A stretch of DNA of 64,000 bases from Verticillium longisporum (GCA_019188255.1 JAETXT010000005.1:1860001-1924000); one strand, 5' to 3'; counted from the first letter of the stretch, positions 45,084-57,700 are shown. Notes: generated by a model from the sequence alone, not told the origin. Translations and numbers: made by a program.

Positions 45084-46328
45084 CAGTATCACAGTCATCG
45101 GGCTACACTGAGCAAAACGGAACAGCTTCCGTGGAAGCCTGTCACCGCCCAGTCAAAAGAATCTGAATTTGCAAAGGAATGCTCATTGTTGAGTCGGCTT
45201 TTTTGCGCAAATGCCATCATGCGCCGCCAGCTGACTTCCAAATACCATCGATATGCTATCTCGCCCATCAATGCTCAGCCACTAATCTTGAAACTCTACA
45301 ATATCGAAGCGGTAGCCTTTCTATCCCACTGTCTGTACTCCGGTCAATGTTTCAGAGAATGCCCTACATCACAAATTCATAGGATGTTACCAGATTTCGT
45401 GAGTATCGTTATCTTTCGAAGAATGATTTCTTTTGTTCCACGTCGAAAAGATACAGAGCGCTCAGAGAGTATGCAAGATGAAAACGTGTACAGAAATAGC
45501 GGTGCTTTTGGGAAACCAGGGTGAGGCATGTCAGCTTCCTGGAAACAGCTACAAGGTTGCATCATCACTCATTACTGAGGCCAGCCCGAGCCCGAAGAAC
45601 CTTCAATGACATGTCAGCCTCGCGTATCCCAATTACTTGAGCAAGACAAGGCACCTCCTGGGCGTCGAGACTGGCCGTTTGTATCAGGGGCATGACCGAG
45701 CTTCTGCAATTGGGCAAATTGACTGAGCTGTGCGGGGACTGTTGACAAGGCCCTCCCCGTCCAACGGGATCGGGGCACCATTGCCACCACTTGCGAGTGC
45801 ACTACATGAGTTAGGCATCTTGCTGTCGCAATCGCGTCGACTGCGATGGAGCAACAGCACGTGGGTACCGGTTGAATGGGCTCCGCCGAATAAACACCTG
45901 CAAAATAAGGTATTCTGTAGGGGTGTTGCCGGCGCTCGTAGCTTCGATTCCGGCATTGGCTAGATTGCACTGCCGCCTTGATGGCCGCATGTCTTGGACG
46001 GAACATCATATCTCGAATAGGAAACCCAATGGCGAGATAACAAAGTCGGTCATCTTGGGTCATCTTAAGAGTCTTGGCTATGCGCGGGGTAAGCAGTCTT
46101 GGCCCGTCGCTACAGCGAATACGGAAGGTGGCATTCTTAATTTCGATCTCAAGTTCTCGAAGTCCCTTGCTGATCACCTACTGAATCCGGCAGTCGAGTT
46201 TTTGCCTGGCGACAAGGGCGCTGCAGTGCAACATGATATAAAACCACCCAGCAACAGCGTTCAATTCTGCGCGCTTACGCTCTGCACCACCGCTTTATCC
46301 TCCATTCTTCTCAATTGAGCTGCCCAAG
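45084..46328. other. Intergenic region
   Basis: Contains the Nudix 3' flank and the promoter of the secreted LVIVD gene. A 187-codon minus-strand frame at 46177-45614 shows no family features and is not called. Confidence 0.4.
46237..46243 (+). promoter_or_regulatory. TATA box of the LVIVD-repeat gene
   Basis: TATAAAA 92 bp before the start codon at 46329, followed by a short C-rich leader. Position and match are good for a core promoter. Confidence 0.6.
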
Positions 46329-47962
46329 ATGAAGGTCACGTCTGCTTTGATGCTACTGCCCGCGGTGGCGAGCGCCGCCCACTTCCGCAAGGATCAGTAT
46401 GATTCCGGAGAGGTTCACCAGAGGATCATGGATCTCAAGAACGCAAGTCATGCCTTTGAACTACCCCAAACTGTCTTGCGACACAACGACTAATATCCTT
46501 CCAGTCACAATGGGACGCTCTTGAAGCTGCTGGCGCTCTCAACTCCAGCCAGTGGCCTTCATGGGCAACCTGGGACAAGCTCGACCCCAAGATCAAGGAG
46601 GACAAGCTTGCGTGCGGCAAGTGTGGCACCGCTGTCGCTGAGAAGGGCAACCCTATGCAGACGTTCCGCTGCAAGAACGTGAGTTGCCTTACTTTGTCTT
46701 AGTTATGGGGTACATTGCCTCTGCCAATGGCTTGCGCTAATAGACAGTAGATGGACCTGTACGACTTCCTCAACCACAACGATATGGGCGGTGGCGAGGC
46801 CGACCCGAGGTTCCCCAACCGACGTGGCTCCTCCATTTGGGGTTGGGTTGCCCCCGACGGCCGCCAGATTGCCCTCATCGGCCAACACACTGGCACTGCT
46901 TTTGTCGAGGTCTCTGAGAAGGGAAAGCTGACCTACCTCGGCCGTCTGCCCTCGCAGGACCCTATCGGCTCCTCGTGGCGCGAGATCCGTGTGCTGAAGG
47001 ACTTCGCCATCATTGGCTCTGAGGCTGTTGGCCACAACATCCAGATCTTCGACCTCAAGAAGGTCGCTGCCATCGACCCGGCCAAGCCCATCAAGTTTGA
47101 CCCTAAGACCGACCTCGTCGGCCTGTTCGATGACCTCCCCATCGGTCGTGCTCACAACGTTGTCATCGACTGGGACAACGAGTACGCCATCGCCGTCGGT
47201 GCCCAGCCCCGTAACCAGACCTGCGCGGCTGGTCTAGAGTACATCGATCTTTCCGACCCCGCCAACCCGACCAAGCCCGGCTGCGCCAGCTCCGACGGCT
47301 ACACCCACGACGCTCAGTGCGTGACCTACAACGGTCCCGACACTCGCTTCAAGGGCCGTAACATCTGCGTCGCCTACAACGAGGACAGCGTCACCATCTG
47401 GGACTCGACCGACAAGGCCAACTCTGAGATGCTTGGCCGCCTGGCGTACCCCGGCGCCACCTACACCCACCAGGGTTGGTGGACGGAGCGCAACTGGCAC
47501 CAATTTGTGCTCTTCAACGACGAGCTCGATGAGTTTGAGGGTGTCGGCGAGGCTGCCGACGGCATCCCCATCACCCACATTGCCGACCTGAGCGACCTTC
47601 GCAACCCCAAGTACACCGGCTTCTTCAAGAACACCGATCACGTCGGTATTGACCACAACCTCTACATCGAGGACGGCATCATGTTCCAGTCAAACTACGG
47701 CGCCGGTGTCTGGGTCACCGATGTCAGCTCCATCTCCACCCACCCCGACGGCAGCAAGGTCGAGAAGCTCGCCTTCTTCGACATGCACCCCGAGGATGAC
47801 GCCGCTGGTGGTTCGCTCGAGTTCGTCGGCACCTGGGGCAACTTCCAGTTCCCTTCTGGCTACATCGTCGTCAACACGTTTGAGCGCGGTGCCTACGTCC
47901 TGCGCGTAGCCAGCGGCCCTGGTCGCGACGGCGGCAAGGGTTTCGGTGGCAAGTCGGAGTAG
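46329..47962 (+). CDS. Secreted LVIVD/choice-of-anchor-B repeat protein
   Basis: Exons 46329-46442, 46505-46678 and 46751-47962 give an intact 499-residue frame. The N-terminus MKVTSALMLLPAVASA is a signal peptide with cleavage likely before AHF. The body is a beta-propeller-like series of short repeats: SIWGWVAPDGRQIALIGQHTG, HNVVIDWDNEYAIAVGAQP, GIMFQSNYGAGVWVTDVSSI. A CGKCG pair and other Cys fit secretion. This matches the choice-of-anchor-B/LVIVD group often called regulatory P-domain proteins in fungi; function is unknown. The first intron (46443-46504) has a GC donor (GCAAGT) instead of GT, and the joined peptide DLKN-SQWDAL supports it. The second intron (46679-46750) is GT-AG. Confidence 0.9.
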
Positions 47963-48730
47963 AGTCGTAACGACAGGAAATGATCTACGAATAATGGCGT
48001 CTAATATCAGGGCAAATGTAAATAAGTCACCAGGGTACATGCACCCATGAGCAAAAAGCAACAGCAATACTATGTGCTGCACTTTGCAGTCCACCACATG
48101 AGAATGTTCCGCCGTAACCGTACAAATATGATTTACTCATGTCCTCTGATAACTTGATGCTTCGCTATAATGCGCCGCGCCAACTTGACCGGGGACAATA
48201 GACGTCCAACGTTTATATCGCGCAAGGCACTTTTAAAGGATGCCTTCCTAGAGATTGAGTATATACAGCGGATTAACAAAGGACTCGACAGCTTCCATTC
48301 GTTTCAACGAGTCTTCACTTTGCCTGTCTTCGTCTGCAAAGCTGCTACAGTTGACATAATACGGTTTTACTGCACTTTGATCCTGAACCAGTCATCCTAC
48401 ACCTCACTTTTTGCCTGGTCGATCCACCCCACCGCAGTCTTGTTACTCATCTGTAAAATCGGAGCATTGATTTGGGTAGAATTCAACGAGATTGGTGAGA
48501 TGGCGAAGGCATCCCCAGGGTTTATTCTCTATTCATGGAAGCAAGGAATATGTCAGGGAAATGGTGTTATTTGAGACATTGAAGTGCAGCGGATTGATAC
48601 TGCAAGTATCGGGCTATGCAAGGTTGCGTACATCTATCTTACAAGACTTTGAAGGCTGTATGCCTGTTTTCGACTCTTTCTTGTCTTCGGGCCTCGAGAT
48701 ACACAAGTGAAGTACTCGATGCCTCAACGA
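47963..48730. other. Convergent intergenic region
   Basis: Lies between the 3' ends of the LVIVD gene and the MFS gene. A 134-codon plus-strand frame at 48170 has no recognisable features. Nothing is called. Confidence 0.4.
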
Positions 48731-50235
48731 TTACACCACAGCCTTGGGACGCCAGCAACCCGTGACACCCCTCGCACCAACAAATGCTATCGAGGTGATC
48801 ACATGGAAACCACCGGTAAGCAAGATCAAGCCTCTATAGGATCCACCATTCGCCTCCAGAATGGCGCCTGCAACGGGAATACCGGTCAAGCCGGCAAAGC
48901 TCGATACACAGAAAGCTGTGCCGCTACGCTTACCCAGATCCTTCGTCTCGGAAACCCGACCAATGCAGACTGGAGTCAGACTGATGGCGGCGCCGGACCA
49001 GAACCCGAAAAGGACAGTGAAAGCCTGAATCATAGCCTCTTTACTTCCCAAGGTTAACCATGAACTGTAAATGATGACCATGCATACGATCACTGTGATG
49101 GACATGATGTTGAATGCGCCGTGTCTGTCGGCAACGTATCCAGGGAGCGCTCGGCCGAGGACGGCGCCTGCGTTGAGTAGAGTGTTGAGGAGATGGGCGG
49201 CCTCGGCCCCCATGCCCGCATAGATTGCGTAGGATGAGATGTAGGTGTAGGGGACAAAACAGGCAAACTCAACACAGAAGACGGTCAATGTCGTCACGCC
49301 GAAAATCGGATCCCGCAGTGCCTTGAGATCGATCGACGAACAGCCCGATCGGTTTGGTGGCAGCCTTTTCTTGATGAGAAAGCATGCGGCAAGACACGAA
49401 GCTGTACAGATGAAGCCGATGATGCGCATGGACCATCCAAATCCAATATGGGGCGCAGAGTAGAGAATAATCAAGGGGAAGGCAATGCCTCCAAGTCCCC
49501 CTGCTGTGCAGGCAATGCCTGTGGCGAGGGCTCGCCGCTCATTGAACCAGTGCCCTATGGCCGCGATACTGAGATAGAAGAGAAGCGATGCTGAGATTCC
49601 GCCGAGGACACCGAACGATAGGATAAACTGGTAGTATTCTGTGCCGGTCAACATGTGCAATGATGAGTCGAACTTGAAAGGAGGCGCGCTTACCCATCGA
49701 CAAGCTCAGGGCCATGACTGAGGCTACGATGCCGATGCTTCCCGGAATGAGCAACATGCCAGCATTGTGTGCGTCAAAAATCGGACCTGCACGGAGGGAG
49801 TTAGCAGATCACTCATTGAATTCATACTGCGTTTTTCTCCTTTTGAGGTAACTTGCCAACTTGGGCCCCACAGAAGTATAGCAAAAATGCGTAGATGCTG
49901 AAGGTCCAGCCACTCGCCGATTGTGATATGTGTGACAGCTGATTCTCGGACACGTAGGCGTGAAGCACAGCCATAGTGTTGAGCAGCCCCATGGAGGGGA
50001 TCATGGCGCACCAGGCGCCAAGCACAATCAGCCATGCGTCCAGGCCACCCTCTGGATACGCCAATTCCTCGTCCCCCGATTCTTGTAAATGGCCTGTGAT
50101 GCCTGTTAGCTAACGCTCTGAAGGTATTTATGGAGTGAGGTCCAGCCCCCGAGTCCAGGCAGATGTACCTTCTGGGCTTGAGCCTGCATCTGGCGTCGTT
50201 GCTCCTGATAGCTGATCCTGAACCGTCATTTTCAT
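48731..50235 (-). CDS. Monocarboxylate-transporter-type MFS permease
   Basis: Exons 50235-50169, 50093-49857, 49786-49694 and 49638-48731 give an intact frame of 434 residues from the first Met, or 432 from the second at 50229. After a short polar N-terminus, the hallmark YPEGGLDAWLIVLGAWC matches the D-G-G-x-G/A-W start of helix 1 in MCT-like transporters. EYYQFILSFGVLGGISAS follows for helix 4, NERRALATGIACTAGGLGG for the loop and helix 5, then about six further helices. These carriers move monocarboxylates or related small molecules across the plasma membrane; substrate is not assigned. The intron at 49787-49856 has a GC donor (GCAAGT); the others are GT-AG. Confidence 0.88.
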
Positions 50236-51165
50236 TTAAGTCCTTGGTTCAGATTTCTGTCCACCCTCAAAGGCTGCTCAAAAGATACAGGGCACTGATC
50301 ATGTTTTATACGTGCCAAATACCAGGCTGGTTGATTGAGTTTTCCGCGCCGTTTCCTTCTGGTCTGCATTTCAATAGACCGCCACTCGTACATAAAAATC
50401 TCGGCAGAGAGCTACGTGCATGCACGTCATATTGGTCAGATGAATCCAGTCAACGGCTTTAAAGCCCAGACGAGCATGTTATACAGAGCATTTGGCTCGG
50501 CTTGAGGAGCGCCGAAATAATCGGGTTCGCCAGTGAGCCTGAATATGGCATTTCCTGTACGAGTACGAGCACAAAGCGCGGCAGGTTTGTCTACGGGCAT
50601 TCCATAGTGTATCATCTGATGACATACCCAATTTATTCCTCTTTGAGGTTTCTTCCACACCCAAAGTCACATTTTTCAACGACATGTGCGAAGTCGTGCG
50701 GAGATTCCCGAAACGGCAATCCGACATGCATCGTCGAGCCAGCACCTCGTTCGAGATACCTACTCACAAAAAGGTGCGAATGCACAGCCATCCAACAGCA
50801 CCTTGATGTCCTAAAACTACTCGCTGCATCAAATCGAATTTTGCGCGGCAGGCTACGTTATAATGCACATTCTGCAGTGGCCTGGTGCTGCGTAGTCTTT
50901 TTAAACTTTTTGAGTTTTGCCTTTATCGTGGAATGTGACGCAAAGGAACCCTATGCACGATGCAGCGCCCGGTATTCGTCAGAAAGAGATCGAACCCTGA
51001 CTCAATAGAAAACAGTTATACAATTGCTTGACTGTCGAACATTTGATGCACTAATGTGCAGTCAATTGCAAGCGCTCGGTACGTACGTACATTGGGACCC
51101 CCCACTCCGAGTCAACCTCTCCGTCATGCGACTCGAAAGTGAAATCGGAGAAATAGTGTTTTCAT
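50236..51165. other. Intergenic region upstream of the MFS gene
   Basis: Promoter of the MFS gene and left flank of the pogo-type transposon. No gene is supported. Confidence 0.4.
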
Positions 51166-51167
51166 TA

Positions 51168-51210
51168 ACGTACATGCACAGTGAGTGGGCCAGTACAGTG
51201 AGTGGACCAC
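51168..51210 (+). repeat. Left terminal inverted repeat of the pogo-type element
   Basis: 43 bp, 42 of 43 positions matching the reverse complement of 52981-53023. Contains two ACAGTGAGTGG copies separated by GCCAGT. Confidence 0.95.
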
Positions 51211-51289
51211 CTCACCTCGACCCGACAAACATTCCAACCCAGAACTAAACAAAAACATAGGAAATCAATTGAAATCACGCCCCATTACC

Positions 51290-52924
51290 TTATTCAGAAG
51301 ATAATATAGTCATCTGACAAGTTCTCGCGTTATGGCCAGTATTTCCACAGGTGCCACAGGTCCGTTTCTTCGGTATAGCCCGAGTCGCGCGACCCGGATT
51401 CTGCCTCGTTTCCTCCCTCATCTGAACATCTACCTCCTTCTGGGCAATCTGGTCTTGTCCATCACCTAGAGTCATACTCCCTCCTTCCCTGAGACGTACT
51501 TTTTAGCTCTCCGACGTCGGCTAAGGGTAGCATTCTCGCTTTCAAGTATCTTGAGCCTTGCGTCCATTAGGACGAACTGGTGCATTATCTTGTGTGTACC
51601 CTTCGTGTATTGGTCGATAGCCTGAAGCATTGATGTTGGTGAGCTTCCCTGGTGTCGGGAGATTCGATTCTTAATGAATTCGGACTGTGAAGTGGCTTCA
51701 ATCGGGTTTGTAGGAGTCTTACACACCCATGGCTTAGGGAGTCCAGAAGACGTTCCTGGCGGCGTTGGTGTCTTTAATTTCACATCCAGCCTTGAAAGGA
51801 CTGCTTCTGGGTCATGGGGGTAAGTCCAGCCCCTTGAAAACCTCCCTGGATGTTTTTCTGTCATAGAATTCTGGAATGCCGTAAAAAAGCTGGGAAGAAG
51901 TCCTCCTTGGAGATATGGTTTGTACCTGCCTTCATCTTCATCTCAATTTGCCGACCGTACGCTTTCTTCAGCGGTCCAAAACAGCCGACATCGAGAGGTT
52001 GGAGTAGATGGGACGAATGAGGAGGCATACAAAGTGTAATGATCTTATTCTCCTTACAGTAAAGCTCGAATTTGGCGGAGTGGTGGCTTTCGTGGCCGTC
52101 TAGGATGAGAATGCGAAATGCGCCCGAAGTACGCGACCTTGTATGTTGGTCGAAGTGCCGAATCCAATCGAGACCAATATCATTCGTAGTCCAGCCGTTT
52201 GGAGAGGTTGCGACCTTCCAGTCGCGAGGAAACGCGTCTTCTTCGTACCATGACGAGAGGTGAAATTTACCCGCAACAACGATGTATGGCGGGACACAGA
52301 ATCCGGTCGCGCCAACGCCCTGGATCACTGTAACCCATTCCCGATTACCCGGCTGTCTCATCTTAACGTTAGAACGTCTTTCAGAGTTTGTAACAACCAT
52401 TCCATTAGCGATAACGCCCATTTGGAAACCGGTCTCATCGAAGTTATAGGTGTCTTCGTCCGTCACGCCGTACTTCGCGACCATGTTACGTACGAGCGTA
52501 AACCACGCGTTTATCGCGTCGGGATCTTCGCATTGGGCCCTCTTATAGTCGTACTTTCGAAAGATACGCGTCCGGAGCGCAGGTTGTCGTTTGACGAATC
52601 TTGAAGCCCATCGCGGTCCGACGGGTGGCGCGTCGCGCGCCGCCAGCAGGACATTCGCCATATCTCCAACACTATCCAACCGAGGGGGTATGATCGGGAA
52701 TCTAGGTCTAGTATGTATTCGACAATCGTTTGCTCTTCTAGCATTGTTAATTTCTTTAATTTGGATGTGATTTCGCTTCGGGATGGGGTGCCGTTCTGGC
52801 GGCGAACGAGAGTCGTTCGGCTGACATTGTAGATGGCTGCAGCACGTCGGGCGCTTAACCCTGGATCTTTTTCCATTGCTTGACGGGCAAGGAATAGCTG
52901 ACTGTCTTGAGAAGGTGTTTCCAT
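51290..52924 (-). pseudogene. DDE_1 transposase with Psq/CENP-B-type HTH and C-terminal zinc knuckle, frame-broken
   Basis: Starts METPSQDSQLFLARQAMEKD. A helix-turn-helix of Psq type follows (LSARRAAAIYNVSRTTLVRR), then a CENP-B-like region (WASRFVKRQPALRTRIF). The catalytic core has NFDETGFQMG for the first Asp, ILILDGHESHHS for the second and LQPLDVGCFGPLKKAYG for the third, so it is D-D-D. A coiled segment and a CCHC zinc knuckle (CGTCGNTGHNARTC) end the protein. The frame must shift at plus 52693, at the A run 51883-51888, at the T run 51853-51857, at the G run 51816-51820 and near 51498-51504. The simplest repairs are losses of one or two bases from homopolymers, plus one ordinary position. 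The host copy cannot make an active enzyme as written. Confidence 0.88.
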
Positions 52925-52980
52925 GACTGGTTGTAGAGAAAAGTAAGGTGGAATGTTGAAGTTTGGAGAATGACGCGAAA

Positions 52981-53023
52981 GTGGTCCACTCACTGTACTG
53001 GCCCACTCACTGTACATGTACGT
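52981..53023 (-). repeat. Right terminal inverted repeat of the pogo-type element
   Basis: Partner of 51168-51210 with one mismatch. Confidence 0.95.
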
Positions 53024-53025
53024 TA

Positions 53026-53713
53026 TTAGATTACTAAATAAGAATAATAGAAGAATAAGAAATAGAACTAAGACGAGAAGAAAGATATATAGAAGTACTA
53101 AACTATAGCTATTAAATAATAAAGAATTAACCTAGAAACTTTAGCTAATTAATAGGAGGTATTTATTAAAATAGATATTTAAGAACTAAATAGAAACCTA
53201 GAATATATAGACGTCTTTAGACTAGATAATACTAAATAGCCTAAGAGAGAACTACCTAGAACTTAATAGGGACCTTTAATTTAAATATTATATTATACTT
53301 CGGGACGAAGTAAAGAGAGAGATGGGGTATTATATTAGGACCTAAGGGAAGTATAAGACCGATAGGGGATCGCCTATTATTTAATCGTAGGAATTAAGAA
53401 GAGAGGACCGAGCATAATAAGGGAATAGTTATAAGAAAGGTTAATAGACTAAGATTTAGAGAAGGGTATCGATTATTCTATCTTCCTAGAGACCCCTAAG
53501 AGACTAATAGTTAATCCCTTTACTCGTTATATAAGACTCCTTAATAGAAGCCCTCTTAATAATATATTGCATTTTCCAGTTATCGAAATATATATAAACT
53601 ATATATATAAATATAGATAATAGAAAATAAGAGAGAATAATAAATAGGATTTTAGACTGAATTAATGCCTGGGGAGTGATGGAGGGGAATATTTTATTAA
53701 TCGAGGTCAGAGC
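53026..53713. other. AT-rich RIP-degraded debris
   Basis: Strongly A+T-rich DNA in which CpA and TpG are rare while other C-containing dinucleotides persist, the pattern left by repeat-induced point mutation. No coding frame is credible. It is probably the remains of one or more transposons between the pogo-type element and the second LTR-like repeat. Confidence 0.7.
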
Positions 53714-53915
53714 TGTCAGTGCTTGATTTGGAGCAGAGTGAAGAGGTCTTCCATACGTAGTCCGCAGCAATAGAATATAGGTAGGGGGTCGGAATACTTC
53801 TAAATTCTAGCCCTCCGCAGCTTGGAGGGCCCTCCGCGGTCCTTATATATACGTTCTCGTGGCCCTTAGCCCCTGACTAGCCCCCCTGTGCCGTGGCTCC
53901 GCAGGGTCTCCTGAC
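53714..53915. mobile_element. Solo LTR-like repeat, copy 2
   Basis: Same repeat as 24987-25170, starting TGTCAGTGCTTGAT and ending near CTCCTGAC. It carries an extra ~18 bp (around 53820-53840, including TTGGAGGGCCCTCCG). Direct repeats AGAGC flank it (53709-53713 and 53916-53920). Several differences from copy 1 are CpA-to-TpA or TpG-to-TpA, as expected after RIP: for example CACACGTGG in copy 1 against CATACGTAG here. Confidence 0.7.
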
Positions 53916-54422
53916 AGAGCACTTAAAAGGGTGCCGAAAGCCATGATCGATTGATGAGAAATAAAAGACCTTGATCAGGGCTTTTCTATACACCCTGCTA
54001 CAACTATAGAGATCAACCTCCGTCTATGAACGCCGATAGCAAGTTAAGAATATCGTTAATTTATTCCAGCAACCACAGTCTTATTTAAACTTCTGAGCGA
54101 AGAGTCGCTTACTTAGTTGGCTCTTTAATGCATTTCAGGGCCCCGTTCATGGAAGCTAGCTAACCCGCGACCTAAAACGCTGCTGGGAATGATATCTGCG
54201 AAATTTAATGTACAAGCAGCCGGAGAAAGCCGAGACAGCGCTTGATCAAAGCCGCGCAAATGAAGAAACTGGCAAAACGAACAAACAAATAAATCTTGTC
54301 TTGCGTCTGTTATGAATTAATCTTACGCATGCTCTGCAACACATGTAGGCCGCTTGCGGTTCCAAATTCAAGTAGGAGTATTTTCGCGGCGCGCATTGGG
54401 CGCGGCGAGCATGCGCTTTTAC
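53916..54422. other. Downstream flank of the sterol reductase gene
   Basis: Non-coding sequence between the LTR-like repeat and the final exon of the minus-strand sterol reductase. Moderately AT-rich. No gene is supported. Confidence 0.4.
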
Positions 54423-54743
54423 CTAAAATACTCCTGGGATCATTCTCCACTTCACAATCTTGCAGTATTCATCCCACGTGTCCCCGTACTTTTCTTTACA
54501 CCTCGCTTCGTCATGAAAGCAACGGTGTACAACCGTAGCCGTCACAAGAAGTGCTTCGGTATATGGGAAGAGGTGTCCAGCTCTACAAGCCGCGCAAGAG
54601 GCCCAAGTATATAGGAGGCTTCCGACGTAGTTAGCGTAACGCACTATTCCCCACCCTCCTAACCAACTATGTCAGAGATAACGCCTAGATGATTGAGATG
54701 GCGAGTGGAGCGGGGTGTATAGAGCAATGAGGGTAATTCTAGG

Positions 54744-57700
54744 CAGTGCTGCACCCCGACTAAACAAGTTAAATATAGGTATCGGATTTAGTTATTTAGT
54801 CCGCTGAATTTAACGGATTTAGTTATTTAGTCCTATTTATAAATATCTAACTTATTTAGTTAATAATAAAGCTATTACGATAGTTATTAGCCTACCTAAG
54901 ACCTAGATTCTATAGTATTAAGACGATTCATCGCTATTAAGCCCTAATATAACCCTCTTAGCTAAATTACTCCTCGATAAAGCTAGTTATTAAAGTATTA
55001 AAGCTCTTCTAGTATATCTAAAGCTATTCTTAACCTCTATAATATTAGAGTTAGCTTCGAGAGGCTAAATGCCCTCTTATAGTCTACTAATATCGTAAAT
55101 ATCGCTAAAATATTAAGGGCGAACTTATTAATAATAGGATATACTTCTTAGCGGCTTAATTACTAAGTAATAGAGTCCTTAATAATAGAGTCCTATAAGA
55201 GATTAAGGCTAAGATATTTATTAAGCTTAGAGTTAGGTATTAGAACTCTTTAATACTTATTCTATACCTAGTCGTCGAAGCTCGTCAGGGGCGCTATAAG
55301 CTAAAGGTCCTATAGCTATTTAAAGCTACCTTAGCTATAGTCTCTTTAAAGATTTAAGGAGGATATAGAAAGAGAATAATACTAGCGCTCCTACTATTAA
55401 TAGAAGCCCTATTATATATAATAAAGCTATATAAACTATTCTAAGCTTAATTACTATATTTAAAGCTATTAATATCTAAGGCTAAAATAGAGGATTATAA
55501 TAGCTATATAGAGAGGGGACTCCTTAAGCTTTATATAATATTAATTTAATTTCTATTATATATTAATAATAGATAGATAGAAATAGTAATATAAATCTTT
55601 AATAAAGGCCTCGAAGTATTATAATATATTTATATATTTATTATAGATATATTCTAGAAGTACTTAATTAATTAGAAGTAATATAAGTTATTTATTTCGT
55701 TAATATTATATTCGCTTATAAATACCTAAAGAGGCCTACTTTTCCTATTATTAGCTATTATTATTCGGATTATTAAAAAACGCTTTCTATTCCTTTATCC
55801 TCTCTAGGATATATTCTATTTTAATAAGAACCTCCTAGAAAGTATTATAGCTCCTATCTTTATTTTATCCTTATATTTATATTATTTATTAATAGAGGGG
55901 CTTAAGGGTAATATAAAGCTCTATTAAAAGGCGCTAATCTTTAGGGAAAAGGTAATCTTTAATAGGAATTTATTTATAAAGGTCGACTTTATATATATTT
56001 CTAATTAAGAAGCCTTAAATATTACCCTTCTTCTTTAAAGTTTAATTAAATATTAGATATATTAAATTCTATTAAGTTTTATTATTTAATAATAATTAAA
56101 GCTCTATTATTATTTATTAATAGAAGAGGAATTCTTAACTTTAAGCTTCCTCTATTATAATATATTAGAAGTATTTACTTGATTATAGAGAAGATCTTAT
56201 TTATTTAATAATATTATAAAGCTTTCCTATTAAGCCCTTCTTCTATTAGAAATATAGGATATTATTAGGATTATTATTATCCTTAAGAGATTAAGACTCC
56301 TATTTAAACGTTTTATTATCCTTATTATAGAGGAATATATAATTATAATATCGTAATTAATATTTAATAATATCTACTTTATATAATTCAGGATATAGAA
56401 TATATAAAAGCTTATAAATATAAATATTATTTATTAAAATATTATTAAAGATTAGAATATTAATAAAATTAATAATGGCCTAATTCTTAATAATATTTAT
56501 AATAATATTAACTATAAAAGTACCTATATAAATACTTAATTATTTATAAAATATTAAGAGATATTATTATTATTATCCTTAGCTATTAATATAGTATATA
56601 GATATTATAAATATCCTAAAGCGATTTAGAGAAATCTAATAATTATAAAAGAGATAAATATCTATTAAAAAAGCTTAAAATTCCGCTTATATCTATTTCT
56701 TCTTCTATATAAAGATTTAATTAAGTCTTATATATAAACTCCTTCGATTCTAGAGGAAGTTATTATATATATTCGGATTTAGATTTAATAATAAATAATA
56801 TAAGAATAGGTTATTAAAAATATTAAATAGCTAGTTTATATTAATAATAAAGCTAAAAGTAAGCTCTTCTAGCCCTTCTATTCGAGCCCTCGATAGAGTA
56901 ATAAGATATTATAAATAAAATAGAAGAGAAGTATTTAAAGAATTCTAAGAGATATCCTCTATTAAAGATCCTTTAAATATCCTATATCTCTTCCTTAAAT
57001 AGAAGCTTAAAGAAATCGTTATAGAGGCTTTAAATAGTATTAGATCCTATCTCTTATTATAGAGATTATAGATCTAGAAGCTCTCGCTAAAAGTATTCCT
57101 TTTATTAAGGAGCTCCGCTATAAAGATCCTATAATCCTTAATCTAGTTTATATAGCCTCTAGAGCCCTTCTTTATAATAAGAGTATTAAAGGTAAAATAG
57201 CGGCTATACTAAGTAGCTATAAGGAGGTCGGGATTAGAGTAATTTAATTCGGAGAGCTAAGTACGAATAGAGGTAGGGGGGCGGGTTCTAAAGATAATAA
57301 GAGATATATCGATAATAATAATAGTATAGGAATAGCCCTAAGGGCGTAGGAGCTATCGTAATAATATTATAAATAGGCTATATTAATAGAATTATTATAT
57401 TAATAGAATTACGACTTTAGGGGAATTACCCTAAATTCTAATACTTTATATATATAAGTATAAGTATATTAGATAATATAAGTAGAGTCTTCTTTATAGA
57501 TATTAATAGAAGCTAATAGCTTAATTAATTAGGATCTCTAATACTCTATTAGAGGCTATAGGTTCGAATCCTACTATTAGTATTATTATACTATTAATAA
57601 GAGACTCCTTCTTATTAATAGTACGACTTTTTAATTAATCGGATAAGCCTTTTTATAGGTCCTAGGGCTCGGAATAGCTATATTCCGGGCCTAAATATAT

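Larger units (their letters stand above)
51168..53023 (-). mobile_element. Pogo/Fot-type DNA transposon (Tc1-mariner superfamily), 1,856 bp
   Basis: Bounded by 43-bp terminal inverted repeats (51168-51210 and 52981-53023) that differ at only one position, the tenth base. Each end starts ACGTACATG and contains ACAGTGAGTGG twice. The element is flanked by TA on both sides (51166-51167 and 53024-53025), the target duplication of this superfamily. Near-identical ends imply recent activity. It carries one minus-strand transposase gene, which is frame-broken. Confidence 0.93.

Noticed and set aside
45614..46177. A 187-codon minus-strand frame
   Set aside because: No recognisable domain or splice context, and it overlaps the promoter of the LVIVD gene.
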